Source of the DNA: a virus | Virus record (IMG/VR): IMGVR_UViG_3300046028_006182 | Span: 1-64,000 of that record | Strand: one strand, 5' to 3' | Length of the DNA stretch: 64,000 nt | In this document: in pieces, positions 24,238-32,886 of the stretch | How the letters are laid out: each line of letters begins with the position of its first letter | Position numbering within the stretch: position 1 is the stretch's first letter | Position numbers and translations under genes: made by a program | Notes under the pieces: model-generated | Told to the model about the DNA's origin: nothing | The model's database searches: none | What the model saw: the letters and a program-made list of their open reading frames with translations, nothing else

Positions 24238-24370
24238 AAAGCTAAGTGAATTAGAGATAAGGAATATGCCATCAAAGAGAAGGCTAAGATACATTGAGCT
24301 ATGTGAGGTAGCCAATGAGGCCGATGAGAAACGAGCAGCACCCAAAACTAAAAGTATAACCGATGTATAA
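24185..24370 (+). CDS. Tail chaperone -1 frame extension
   Basis: This is the C-terminal part made after the frameshift: 61 codons from 24185 to a stop that overlaps the tape-measure start by eight bases. It reads Leu-Pro-Gly-Ser-Asp-Leu-Glu, then a charged helical segment (Lys-Leu-Ser-Glu-Leu-Glu-Ile-Arg, Lys-Arg-Arg-Leu-Arg-Tyr). By analogy with lambda G-T, this part binds the tape measure. An ATG at 24215 could also start a separate 51-residue protein, which I consider less likely. Confidence 0.8.
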   Translation, partial: LPGSDLELQVMYMHKSGLKLSELEIRNMPSKRRLRYIELCEVANEADEKRAAPKTKSITDV

Positions 24371-26438
24371 TTACTCAAATCTAGGCATAGGAGTAGCCAT
24401 TAGCTTGAGAGACCAGTTCTCAGCTAAAGCTAATCGTGTTACGGCTAGCATGAATGCTATGCACAACAATGCCCAGATGGTTATGCGTAAGAACCTTGGA
24501 GCTCTCCGCTCTATCGGCATGGGCATGAGTATGGCGTCGGTGGGAGGCATCATGGCTATGAGGGGCTGGATAAGAACTGGTGCAGACTTTGGCTACTCAA
24601 TGTCGGCTGTGAAAGCTGTTACTGAGTCAACAACCGCTGAGTTTAATGCGTTAAGGATGGAAGCCTTACGATTGGGTAGAACTACCAAGTTTACTGCTAT
24701 TGAAGTAGCGGGAGGTATGGAGTACATGGCTAAAGCCGGCATGAAGTATCGAGACGTTATGAACTCTATTAGCTCTGCCACCTTACTTGCAGTAGCCACT
24801 GGTACTGAGCTAGGAGGAGCGGGTGGTACTGCCGACATGGCAACTAATATCCTAACGGCTTTTAACTTAAAGTCTAGCCAGTTCGATAATGTAGCCGATA
24901 TGATTACCGCAGCAGTGAACAAGTCAAACGTCGATTTAACAGATTTCCATGAGGCTATCAAGTACTCAGCCAATGACTTTTATAATGCCAATATAGACTT
25001 TGCTCGAGCAGCCGCAGTAATAGGTACCTTGGGTAACGCCGGTATTAAGGGTAGTATGGCTGGTACTGCGGCTGGTAACGTGATCCGTGAATTAACAAAA
25101 GCCGTAACTCAATTCAGAACAAACCGGCAAGGGCAGGGTTTAGCTGCTCTAGGCCTAGCCCCAGAGGATATACTTGACTCAAAGGGCAATCTTCTAGATA
25201 TCCTTGACATTATGGATAAGTTTAGAGGTAAGGTAACTATTGGGGATCCCACCTCTATAGCGGCTCTAGGAGCTGTAACAGGAGTAAGGGGTAACAGAGC
25301 TATGACTGCTTTAGTTAAAGAGCTCCAAATGGGGCCTAGTTTTAGAGAGCTATACCAAGAAATACTGGCATCCAAGGGAATGACTTCTCGGGTAGCAGCT
25401 GAGATGATGGACAACCTCAAGGGTGACATGATTATAATGCAATCAGCCTGGGACGGATTTAAAATAGCCTTCACCGATGCCGTTGAGCCTGCCCTTAGGA
25501 GTACTCTACAACTGTTAACGAAAGTAGTAGATAAGATTACCCTGTTTATAGAGACTCCTGTAGGTAAATACTTAGCCGTTGCAGCTGCCGGCCTTGTGGT
25601 AGTAGCTGGAATTGCCGGGGTTTTCCTAACAGTCCTCGGTAGCGTAGGGCTACTGATACAGGGTGCCGCTGTATCTTTTAACGCTATGAAGATGGCAGGA
25701 CTCTGGGCCTACAATGCTTTGATAGCTAGGGCTGGTAAATACCTACTAGTACTTATGGGTATTAAAGCAGCGGAAGGTATAGGCATTAATAAGTCAGGCC
25801 AGTTTTACTCTAAAACTACTGGCCGATTTACTAAAGCCCCCAAGGGTAATGTATTCAGTAAAGTACTTGGAGGTATTTGGAAGAGTTTAGTTGGCATTGC
25901 TCCTTGGCTAGGTAGATTAGCTGCGGGCTTTGCTGGTATTGCAGGAGTTGGTGCAGGTACTATTGCCGCAGTTATAGCTGGAGTTATTGGAGTAGGAGTA
26001 GCTATCTGGGCTACCTGGGACTCTCTAGTTAGGGGTTTTAAAATGCTCGGTAATGCCATTAAGGGTATCGTAGCAACCATATTTCATTCTATTGCCTATA
26101 TCTGGGACCTACTAACAACCTGGTCTTTCGAAACAGCTAACCAGAATTTTAAAGACCGTCAGGACCTAGTATGGGGAAGAATACGCCAATCAGATAATAG
26201 CATAGCAGCGGAAGGTAAGAACCAGGTTGACTGGTCTAAGGATAGGAGCTCAACCAGTATGATGAACTTTATTGGCAGAGGCTCACCAACAATAGCTAAA
26301 GATAGCCAAAGTCTTTATGACCAAGTACATAAGATAGGTAACCCTACCTTGCAGATTGAGATAAACCAAACTGGCCAGATGTTACAAAAACACGCTATAC
26401 CGATGACGGATGATGAGGTATTAAAAATTAAAATCTAA
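24363..26438 (+). CDS. Tail tape measure protein
   Basis: A TP901-like tape measure of 691 residues sets tail length; at about 1.5 angstrom per residue this suggests a tail near 100 nm (inference). Residues 1-40 form an N-terminal Ala/Met-rich helix, followed by the conserved core with Leu-Gly-Arg-Thr-Thr-Lys-Phe-Thr-Ala-Ile-Glu-Val-Ala-Gly-Gly-Met near 108-123. Hydrophobic helices around 400-435 and 520-560 are the expected membrane-spanning parts used for DNA entry. It overlaps the chaperone extension by eight bases and the next gene by one. Confidence 0.9.
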   Translation: MYNYSNLGIGVAISLRDQFSAKANRVTASMNAMHNNAQMVMRKNLGALRSIGMGMSMASVGGIMAMRGWIRTGADFGYSMSAVKAVTESTTAEFNALRMEALRLGRTTKFTAIEVAGGMEYMAKAGMKYRDVMNSISSATLLAVATGTELGGAGGTADMATNILTAFNLKSSQFDNVADMITAAVNKSNVDLTDFHEAIKYSANDFYNANIDFARAAAVIGTLGNAGIKGSMAGTAAGNVIRELTKAVTQFRTNRQGQGLAALGLAPEDILDSKGNLLDILDIMDKFRGKVTIGDPTSIAALGAVTGVRGNRAMTALVKELQMGPSFRELYQEILASKGMTSRVAAEMMDNLKGDMIIMQSAWDGFKIAFTDAVEPALRSTLQLLTKVVDKITLFIETPVGKYLAVAAAGLVVVAGIAGVFLTVLGSVGLLIQGAAVSFNAMKMAGLWAYNALIARAGKYLLVLMGIKAAEGIGINKSGQFYSKTTGRFTKAPKGNVFSKVLGGIWKSLVGIAPWLGRLAAGFAGIAGVGAGTIAAVIAGVIGVGVAIWATWDSLVRGFKMLGNAIKGIVATIFHSIAYIWDLLTTWSFETANQNFKDRQDLVWGRIRQSDNSIAAEGKNQVDWSKDRSSTSMMNFIGRGSPTIAKDSQSLYDQVHKIGNPTLQIEINQTGQMLQKHAIPMTDDEVLKIKI

Positions 26439-26914
26439 TGGTAGGCTACACTAGCAATGTATACTTGATTAACCTCGAGACTCTGGACAAGATAGCTATC
26501 CAGTTTACCCCCACCGAGATAAGTGTAGAGAGCACATCTAATGATGTGGCTATAGCATCTATGGGTAGAAACCATCCTCTATACCAATATACTGGGGGAG
26601 ATGAGAGCATAGAGTTTGAGATTGAGTGGGTAGCAAACGATGAGGATTTAATGGACGTACAACGAGGAGTTAGTTGGCTTAAAGCTAACTCTAAGAATGA
26701 CGGCTATGCGAATAAGAAACCTCGAGTGGCATTACTTTGGGGCTCGGAGCTATTTAATGATGCCGTATGGATTATCTCTAGCTGTAGCTACACTTACAGA
26801 TTACCCCAGAAAGGCCGAGACTACTTCTTTATGAAAGCGATACAAAGAGTAGTATTAAAAAAGGTAACAGCTGGGAACTATACACATGATGACCTTAAAA
26901 ACCACCGGCTATGA
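26438..26914 (+). CDS. Baseplate hub / tube-initiator-like protein
   Basis: This 158-residue protein resembles the CIS-tube-type proteins that sit between tube and hub in contractile systems, usually encoded just before a LysM protein, as here. Seen features are Asn-Leu-Glu-Thr-Leu-Asp-Lys-Ile...Gln-Phe-Thr-Pro-Thr-Glu-Ile near the N-terminus, the Glu-Phe-Glu-Ile-Glu-Trp strand, and a C-terminal beta section. Together with the next gene it corresponds to one two-domain protein in many contractile injection systems. Confidence 0.72.
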   Translation: MVGYTSNVYLINLETLDKIAIQFTPTEISVESTSNDVAIASMGRNHPLYQYTGGDESIEFEIEWVANDEDLMDVQRGVSWLKANSKNDGYANKKPRVALLWGSELFNDAVWIISSCSYTYRLPQKGRDYFFMKAIQRVVLKKVTAGNYTHDDLKNHRL

Positions 26915-27225
26915 GTACTACTAAATTACAAGAGAAACTCTGGCCAGATAATCCTTACTTTAGTGGGTCTTTCATTGTCGAGTTCAGCAGCACCGAGAAA
27001 GCTCTATACCGTAGGAAGATGGCTTACACGGTATCAATTAAGGACTCATACCATACCATAGTTGAGGGTGAGCAGCTATCGGACATAGCCTACAAGTATT
27101 ACCGTAATGACCGTGAGTGGCATATAATAGCTGATGCCAATGAGATATTTAACCCCTTTGATTTAACACCCGGCCAGCAGATAATAATACCATACCTGCC
27201 TAGGGTTAAAGCTATATTCCGATGA
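26911..27225 (+). CDS. LysM-domain baseplate protein
   Basis: A LysM domain occupies residues 48-95: Tyr-His-Thr-Ile-Val-Glu-Gly-Glu-Gln-Leu-Ser-Asp-Ile-Ala, then Trp-His-Ile-Ile-Ala-Asp-Ala-Asn, then Leu-Thr-Pro-Gly-Gln-Gln-Ile-Ile-Ile-Pro. In contractile baseplates such proteins (P2 gpX, T4 gp53 types) clamp hub and wedges together rather than acting on peptidoglycan. It overlaps its neighbours by four bases on both sides. Confidence 0.85.
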   Translation: MSTTKLQEKLWPDNPYFSGSFIVEFSSTEKALYRRKMAYTVSIKDSYHTIVEGEQLSDIAYKYYRNDREWHIIADANEIFNPFDLTPGQQIIIPYLPRVKAIFR

Positions 27226-28724
27226 GCTCAGCATTGTTCCACGGCTTTGGTTCTCCTTGGGTGAAAGTATTTAACCGCAAGGGGGAAGAGCTTAACCAGA
27301 ATATCAATAGGTTTTCCTATAAGTACTCAGAGGATGAGGATGATGAGTTATCTATCACCTTTGAAACGGATGACGAAACTATCCTAGATAAGCCCGAGAT
27401 GCAGGAGGGAGTTGAGATGATTGTTACTTGGGGGTATCTTAATGGGTTAGACACAGGCAAGAGGAAAGTATATATCCAAAACATAGAACCTTTCTTTGGT
27501 CCTAGTGGAATAGTTATAACTATTGTATGTACAGACAAACTAGCTACTTTAAGAAATACTAGCAAGTCAAAAGTGCATCTAAGTGCTACCCTAACCTCTT
27601 TAGCAACAACGATAGCAGATGATGCGGGAATAACCTTCGGGGGTATTGGAATAGATGAGGATGGGGAATACGTAGATGCCTTCATTCACGACAATGATAA
27701 AAGCCCATCGGTATTCGAGTCAACCGGTAATTTCTCTGCTGCTGTTGATAATACCGCTGCACCCATTGACAAGATGATGAGGATATACCCCGTCCTACCG
27801 CAAGGAAATAAGTCAGATATAAGGTTACTTAATGAGGTATGCAATGATGAGCCAGGTGGCCCCTACATAGTAGAGGGCAGAGATGACAAGTTGATTATTA
27901 AAAAGCGAAACTTCAGCCAAAAGCCTTTAAGGATATACGAGTATAGCTTTGGGGATGGAGAGTTAATATCCTTTAGCCCCGAAACTAAGAACCGGGTAGG
28001 AAAGAATAGCTCAACAAACGTAGAGGTAGGTGGGTGGGACCCACTCGAGAAGAAGTATACCTCTGTAAATGTAAACCAATCTAACTCACAAGACGTGAGG
28101 CTAGGTGACCAATGCGACGGAACACCTAGGTCTTTTGAGGTAACTAGTAACGAGGAGCTAGGTAATGCTTTCCCAGTATTTACAGGTAAGGTACTTGGAG
28201 AGAATGAGCTATACCCATCAATATCTACCGCTAGCGAGGATTTCTTTGCGGACAGCGGGTACTATGTGGCTGCTGTAGATAATACAGCGATAATACTACG
28301 GGATAATCTCCCTATTTTAGATATCTCCGAAACGATACACTCCATAGATAGTGACCCCCTAGATATTGCCGCAAAGGGTAAGAACCGCTATGAAAAAGCC
28401 CAGCTTGACAAAAACCCGGGATCAGCTACAGTTGTTGGGCACCCTTTATTAAAGACAGGGAAGTTAATAACCATGCTAGGTAAGTTGCCAAAGAAGTACA
28501 CCGGTAATTACTACATAGTGGAGTGTGTCCATGAGCTTATCCCAGACTCAGGTTACTTATGCTACCTAAAGCTAACCAGGAATGCAACAAAGAAAGCCGA
28601 AGAGAGCGTGGGTAACGGAGTAGATACTGACGATATGATTAATAACCTTATGGGGGATGATGAGGATATAATTGATGGCAAGGGTAGTATACCAACTTTT
28701 GACCCCAATTACCCCGACGAGTAG
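27222..28724 (+). CDS. Baseplate hub protein (gpD / gp27-like)
   Basis: The 500-residue hub adapts the six-fold tube to the three-fold spike. Recognisable as the late-control gpD family: N-terminal Arg-Phe-Ser-Tyr-Lys-Tyr and Glu-Leu-Ser-Ile-Thr-Phe-Glu strands, then a Thr-Asp-Lys-Leu-Ala turn, a middle domain, and a C-terminal Gly-His-Pro-Leu-Leu-Lys-Thr-Gly...Tyr-Tyr-Ile-Val-Glu-Cys-Val-His-Glu typical of gpD proteins. An acidic C-terminal tail follows. The spike gene is next, as expected. Confidence 0.85.
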   Translation: MSSALFHGFGSPWVKVFNRKGEELNQNINRFSYKYSEDEDDELSITFETDDETILDKPEMQEGVEMIVTWGYLNGLDTGKRKVYIQNIEPFFGPSGIVITIVCTDKLATLRNTSKSKVHLSATLTSLATTIADDAGITFGGIGIDEDGEYVDAFIHDNDKSPSVFESTGNFSAAVDNTAAPIDKMMRIYPVLPQGNKSDIRLLNEVCNDEPGGPYIVEGRDDKLIIKKRNFSQKPLRIYEYSFGDGELISFSPETKNRVGKNSSTNVEVGGWDPLEKKYTSVNVNQSNSQDVRLGDQCDGTPRSFEVTSNEELGNAFPVFTGKVLGENELYPSISTASEDFFADSGYYVAAVDNTAIILRDNLPILDISETIHSIDSDPLDIAAKGKNRYEKAQLDKNPGSATVVGHPLLKTGKLITMLGKLPKKYTGNYYIVECVHELIPDSGYLCYLKLTRNATKKAEESVGNGVDTDDMINNLMGDDEDIIDGKGSIPTFDPNYPDE

Positions 28725-28741
28725 CTTATAAATATATACCC

Positions 28742-29437
28742 ATGACGATAGGAGACCTAATAAGAGATATGCTATACCTAGGGCTAGAGCGGTTCGGACT
28801 GTACTACGCAACCTATCGAGCATTCGTAATGGACGTTGAAGACCCCCTACACCTAGGCCGAGTAAAGTTAAAGATACCCGAGATAGCTAAAAATGCCATC
28901 ATCGACTACTGGGCTTTCCCTAAATCATTTTCTGGCCCCGGCTATGGTATTCAGAATATCCCCGAGAAAGGAGATATGGTCTGGGTAACATTTGAACTAG
29001 GTTCTCCCCGTAGGCCTATTTGGGAACATGGGCATTTTGGTAAGAATGAGCCCCCAAGTATAGAAAGACTAAAGAGCTACAACAATAGGTGGCTAAGAAC
29101 TAAAGCTGGCCACACCATCGAGGTAGATGACAAGGAAGAGCTCATAAGGATAACTAACCTCTCCGATTTTAACATCCTGATAAAGAAAGACAAGATATAC
29201 CTACTCTCTGAGCTATCTAACGCTAATGCCCAACCTATCTTACTCGGGGATGAAACTATAAAGCAAGTGCAGCAGCTAAGTGATAACCTTGACACCTTCT
29301 TTAATGCCGTTAATGTGGCAGTACCTACACCCAGCGACGGGGGCGCTGCAATACAAACAACATTAAAGGCCGCAATAACTACACTTACCCCAGTTGATTT
29401 CTCTAATTGTAAATCAACTACCTCAAAAACAGACTAA
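28742..29437 (+). CDS. Baseplate spike protein (gpV / gp5 OB-fold)
   Basis: The 231-residue protein has the spike OB-fold: Asp-Pro-Leu-His-Leu-Gly-Arg-Val-Lys-Leu-Lys-Ile-Pro (about 34-46), Pro-Glu-Lys-Gly-Asp-Met-Val-Trp-Val-Thr-Phe-Glu, and Pro-Arg-Arg-Pro-Ile-Trp. The strand-rich section after it (Thr-Lys-Ala-Gly-His-Thr-Ile-Glu-Val-Asp) is the start of a short triple-stranded beta-helix. No lysozyme domain is present, and no terminal His-x-His metal tip was seen. Confidence 0.87.
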   Translation: MTIGDLIRDMLYLGLERFGLYYATYRAFVMDVEDPLHLGRVKLKIPEIAKNAIIDYWAFPKSFSGPGYGIQNIPEKGDMVWVTFELGSPRRPIWEHGHFGKNEPPSIERLKSYNNRWLRTKAGHTIEVDDKEELIRITNLSDFNILIKKDKIYLLSELSNANAQPILLGDETIKQVQQLSDNLDTFFNAVNVAVPTPSDGGAAIQTTLKAAITTLTPVDFSNCKSTTSKTD

Positions 29438-29441
29438 GCCC

Positions 29442-29837
29442 ATGGAATTAGCTAATCAATTTATTGGAGGTGCTCTGGTATTCCCTATTGAGTTAAACAG
29501 CTTGGGGGGAGTAACCGCTACAACAGGGGCCGAGGTTATAAAAAACTCTATACGGATAATCCTTGGTTGGCCTTCTTCTCAAAGGTTCTTCTTGGGTGCC
29601 TTCGGCTCTAAGCTGGAAATGCTATTGCAGGAGCCGAATGATAATATAGTAAAGGGCTTATTAAAAACTGTTACGATTGAAGCTCTTAGATTATGGGAGA
29701 AAAGGGTAGAGGTAAAGGACTCTATGGTAGTGAATATTGAGGCTGACCGCATTGACATACTATTAAGCTATCGGATTAAGGCTACCCAAGAAGAAGACTC
29801 TTTCATTTGGCCTTTCTATAAAACCATTAAGCAATGA
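29442..29837 (+). CDS. Baseplate wedge protein (gp25 / gpW-like)
   Basis: The 131-residue form starting at 29442, four bases after the spike stop, is preferred to a 147-residue form starting inside the spike gene. It has the gp25 pattern: an N-terminal helix, Thr-Thr-Gly-Ala-Glu-Val-Ile-Lys-Asn-Ser-Ile-Arg-Ile-Ile-Leu, Arg-Phe-Phe-Leu-Gly-Ala-Phe-Gly-Ser, and Leu-Arg-Leu-Trp-Glu-Lys-Arg-Val. Gp25 proteins link the sheath to the wedge. It overlaps the gpJ-like gene by four bases. Confidence 0.88.
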   Translation: MELANQFIGGALVFPIELNSLGGVTATTGAEVIKNSIRIILGWPSSQRFFLGAFGSKLEMLLQEPNDNIVKGLLKTVTIEALRLWEKRVEVKDSMVVNIEADRIDILLSYRIKATQEEDSFIWPFYKTIKQ

Positions 29838-31501
29838 TACAGGATTGGATTAATTACACAGACAGGTCTTACCAGCAGATTAAAGCCTCACTATTAAGTA
29901 GGTTAGTAATCTCTAACCCCGAAGTAACTGACCATAGCGAGAGTAACCTCTTGGTAGTTATTATCGGTATGTTCTCGGGAGTAGCGGAGAAGTTGCACTA
30001 TTATATTGACAATGCCGCACGGGAGTCTTTTATAGGTACTGCCCGTAGGTTTGTATCAATGGTAAAACTGGTTAGGATATTAGACTACCGAATTAAAGCT
30101 CGGTACCCATCCGTTGCGGATATACAGATTAGCTTTTTTGATAGCGGCTCTACTCCTGTAGCTCTATCATCACCCGGATTGATACCAGCTCTATCTACCG
30201 TGGAGACGCTATCAGGTGTTACATACCGGGTGTTATCTAATATAGTAATACCCGCTGGTTCTCTAGTCTATAGCTTTAGTGCCGAGCAAGTTGACTTGAT
30301 AACCGGGCAGAATATAGGTACTACTACCGGCCTAGCTAATCAGCAAGTTACCATCGGTACTACCTATGTTGATGGTACCATGGAAATTGATATTAACGGG
30401 GACCCCTGGGTATTACAAGAAACTTTAGGGTATTCCACCCCTACCGATAAACACTTCATAGTAGAGATAGACGTAGACGGTTTAGCCAAGGTTGTATTTG
30501 GAGACGGGGTAAATGCTGAGATACCCCAGCCGGGTTATACTATCCTAGCCTCATACCGAACCACTCTCGGAGTATTGGGAAAGACTAATGCCAATACTAT
30601 AACTACTGTTGGCTCTTTCACGGGTTCATCTTTCCCAGGGGCTACATCATATACTATAAATAACCCCCTTGCCTCAGTGGGCGGCTCGGATTACCAGGGT
30701 ATTGAGAGCATTCGTAACCTAGCTCCTCGGAGTATTAGGACCTTAAGTAGGGCAGTAACTCGACAGGACTACATCGACATAGCCCTCCTAGCTCCCGGTG
30801 TTGCAAAAGCCGCTCTTGAATATTACTGCGGTAAAAATATCTATATCTACATAGCACCTAACGGAGGGGGTATTGCACAGTCTGCCCTATTGGCTACAAC
30901 TCTTGCCTACTTTGATGATAAGAAAATGGTAACAACCTTCCCTAGGATAAGGCCGGCAGGAGAGTCATACCTAGTAATTGTATTAACTGTTACTAAGAAG
31001 AATAGAGCAGACGCCACTTTGACTGAGCTAGACATAAGGGGGGCAGTAGAAAACTTCTATAGCTTTGATAACTCGGACATTAACAAAGTAATTGCTCTAT
31101 CTGACCTATACTCGGTAGTAGACAATCTAAGCCGGGTAGAGAGGTTGACTATCGACTTTATAGGGCTTAGACCTTATGCTCGGCCGCAAAACCATAACCA
31201 TGAGCTGAACTGGGATAAGGTTACTCTACTATCATCAACCACGGTTAATGTGTGGAAGCTAGTATATACAGGTATTGGAGTATTTAGCCTATACCGTAAC
31301 CAATCATTCCTAGCAAATATACCGATTAACACAGTATATACTGACCCACTTAATACAATTACTATCGAATTGTACACAGGAGCTTACTCTATCTCTAATG
31401 AATGGGTATTTAAAACCTACCCTGCTAATCGGGATATACTTATTGATGACTTCACAGTACCAACACTAATAAACACAGACCTAACCCTAAACATTCAATA
31501 G
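29834..31501 (+). CDS. Baseplate wedge protein (gpJ / gp6-like)
   Basis: This 555-residue Baseplate_J family protein forms the iris ring of the wedge. Seen are the long N-terminal helical section with Tyr-Ile-Asp-Asn-Ala-Ala-Arg-Glu-Ser-Phe, the core Val-Val-Phe-Gly-Asp-Gly-Val-Asn-Ala (about 219-227), and Ser-Ile-Arg-Thr-Leu-Ser-Arg-Ala-Val-Thr-Arg-Gln-Asp-Tyr (about 301-314), a family hallmark. The last 100 residues are an extra beta-rich domain not needed for the core fold. Confidence 0.9.
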   Translation: MIQDWINYTDRSYQQIKASLLSRLVISNPEVTDHSESNLLVVIIGMFSGVAEKLHYYIDNAARESFIGTARRFVSMVKLVRILDYRIKARYPSVADIQISFFDSGSTPVALSSPGLIPALSTVETLSGVTYRVLSNIVIPAGSLVYSFSAEQVDLITGQNIGTTTGLANQQVTIGTTYVDGTMEIDINGDPWVLQETLGYSTPTDKHFIVEIDVDGLAKVVFGDGVNAEIPQPGYTILASYRTTLGVLGKTNANTITTVGSFTGSSFPGATSYTINNPLASVGGSDYQGIESIRNLAPRSIRTLSRAVTRQDYIDIALLAPGVAKAALEYYCGKNIYIYIAPNGGGIAQSALLATTLAYFDDKKMVTTFPRIRPAGESYLVIVLTVTKKNRADATLTELDIRGAVENFYSFDNSDINKVIALSDLYSVVDNLSRVERLTIDFIGLRPYARPQNHNHELNWDKVTLLSSTTVNVWKLVYTGIGVFSLYRNQSFLANIPINTVYTDPLNTITIELYTGAYSISNEWVFKTYPANRDILIDDFTVPTLINTDLTLNIQ

Positions 31502-31504
31502 GCT

Positions 31505-32263
31505 ATGACCTTTAAAACCTTCCTATTCGACAGGCTACCCGCTAATATTTTCAAGGCCCTAGACTCCTACAAGGATAACTCAGGTAGGGGTTTACTTGAG
31601 CGGTACCTAGAGATATTTGGAGATGAGCTAGACGAGGATGTAGTTATACTGATTGAGGAACTTACTAGTCAGGTTGACCCCAAGCTAGCTAACCAAGATT
31701 ACCTTAATCTTATCTCATATACCTTAGGAGATGTTCCCGACTTCCTGGGTGTAGTAGCTACATACCGAAACCTATTAGCTACCATTATGTCTATTTACAA
31801 GATTAAGGGTACTAAGCGGAGTTATACTTTACTATTCGCTTTATTGGGGTTCCAGATTACTATTACAGAGACTCCTGTAATTGACCCATTACTGTACGAT
31901 AACCTAGTGCTATTCGACTCGGGCAACCTATTCGACTCGACTTGCCAGAATTGCTCAGGCTACTCAATTAACTTTACTTTTACCAATGGTAGCTGTACTA
32001 ACCCCGCATCTTACACGCTGACAGCTGCTAACTTAGCGGCAATCCGTAAAATTATCGTATTTAACGAGCCCATAAATGCTTACCTTGAAACGCTGACGAA
32101 CTCAATTAGAGTATGTGAGGAATTAGATGGGTGCTTAGCCGAGGAAGCTACACTATCCACCTTAGATTATAATAACTATGATGAGGCCCTGCTATTTGAC
32201 AATGGGGTAACTTTTGATAACCACATACTTACTTCCCAGGTGATAAGTGAGAGTGTATGCTAA
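31505..32263 (+). CDS. Baseplate wedge / tail protein I-like
   Basis: The 252-residue protein is in the gpI (P2) or gp7-like position after gpJ and connects wedge to fibres. Its N-terminal half is helical (Leu-Leu-Glu-Arg-Tyr-Leu-Glu-Ile-Phe-Gly-Asp-Glu-Leu), with Tyr-Arg-Asn-Leu-Leu-Ala-Thr-Ile-Met-Ser-Ile-Tyr-Lys-Ile-Lys-Gly-Thr near 90-106 matching the tail-protein-I pattern. The second half holds Cys-Gln-Asn-Cys and further Cys residues. Two copies of a Leu-Phe-Asp-Ser/Asn-Gly motif occur in different parts of the chain. Confidence 0.72.
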   Translation: MTFKTFLFDRLPANIFKALDSYKDNSGRGLLERYLEIFGDELDEDVVILIEELTSQVDPKLANQDYLNLISYTLGDVPDFLGVVATYRNLLATIMSIYKIKGTKRSYTLLFALLGFQITITETPVIDPLLYDNLVLFDSGNLFDSTCQNCSGYSINFTFTNGSCTNPASYTLTAANLAAIRKIIVFNEPINAYLETLTNSIRVCEELDGCLAEEATLSTLDYNNYDEALLFDNGVTFDNHILTSQVISESVC

Positions 32264-32273
32264 AACTACAGAG

Positions 32274-32582
32274 ATGTCGGAGGTAACAGAGATTAATCTA
32301 TCCATCGGGAATATAATTGCTATTGCCGGGGTAAGTCTAACCGTAATAGTTACGGGGGGTGGACTAGCTGCTAACTGGATGAAAGTAAAAGTACACAACG
32401 CAGTACTAGAGGAAAGGATTAAAGCAGTACATGAGGACTACTTAAAGCTTTGCGTTGCGATTGACAAGGAGAGGGTACGCAATGACTCCCACTATAACGT
32501 ACTCTACTCTAAGCTAGAGCGAATGAGTGGGGTACTTAATACTATAACTAGGAAACTTGACCGTAAAGTAGATAAAAGGTAG
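32274..32582 (+). CDS. Single-TM coiled-coil protein, spanin-like
   Basis: Starting at 32274 (102 residues), the protein has one transmembrane helix at about residues 7-30 and then a long charged coiled coil to the end. That is the topology of an inner-membrane spanin (Rz-like), and it lies next to a holin-like gene. No outer-membrane partner was found nearby; the envelope protein at 6841 could serve. An earlier in-frame ATG at 32247 would overlap the previous gene and is less likely. Confidence 0.65.
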   Translation: MSEVTEINLSIGNIIAIAGVSLTVIVTGGGLAANWMKVKVHNAVLEERIKAVHEDYLKLCVAIDKERVRNDSHYNVLYSKLERMSGVLNTITRKLDRKVDKR

Positions 32583-32586
32583 CGAC

Positions 32587-32886
32587 ATGGAGATAAAGAT
32601 ACTAGTGATACACTTGATTATAGCTCTAAGTGGAACTATAGCCCACATCTTCTCTAAGCTAGCCAGCCTAGAAGTGAGAAGAAACTTCTCTCTATCCGAG
32701 TGGCTCGGGCGTAATAAGTATAGGACTACTTTCTCTATCCTAAGTACGGCTATTGTAATGACTGTGATACTACCCCACGATGAAGTGGAGGGTTTAACAG
32801 CTTTTACAATAGGTTACACGATTGACTCTTTTATGAAGAACTTAACTAAAACGCCAAAACTTAAAAACCCCGATGAAGAAGGATAA
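32587..32886 (+). CDS. Putative holin (99 aa, three TM helices)
   Basis: Three hydrophobic helices (about 4-26, 47-64 and 70-85) and a charged Lys/Asn/Asp/Glu C-terminus fit a class I holin, which opens the inner membrane so that the amidase at 6029 can reach peptidoglycan. The Gly-Tyr-Thr-Ile-Asp-Ser-Phe motif in the third helix recalls small membrane proteins of Bacteroidetes phages. The call is by topology and context. Confidence 0.6.
   Translation: MEIKILVIHLIIALSGTIAHIFSKLASLEVRRNFSLSEWLGRNKYRTTFSILSTAIVMTVILPHDEVEGLTAFTIGYTIDSFMKNLTKTPKLKNPDEEG

Noticed and set aside
24215-24370. Independent 51-residue gene between chaperone and tape measure
   Set aside because: The frame is open upstream to a slip site with a proper stem, so a frameshift extension explains it better. 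I cannot fully exclude internal initiation.
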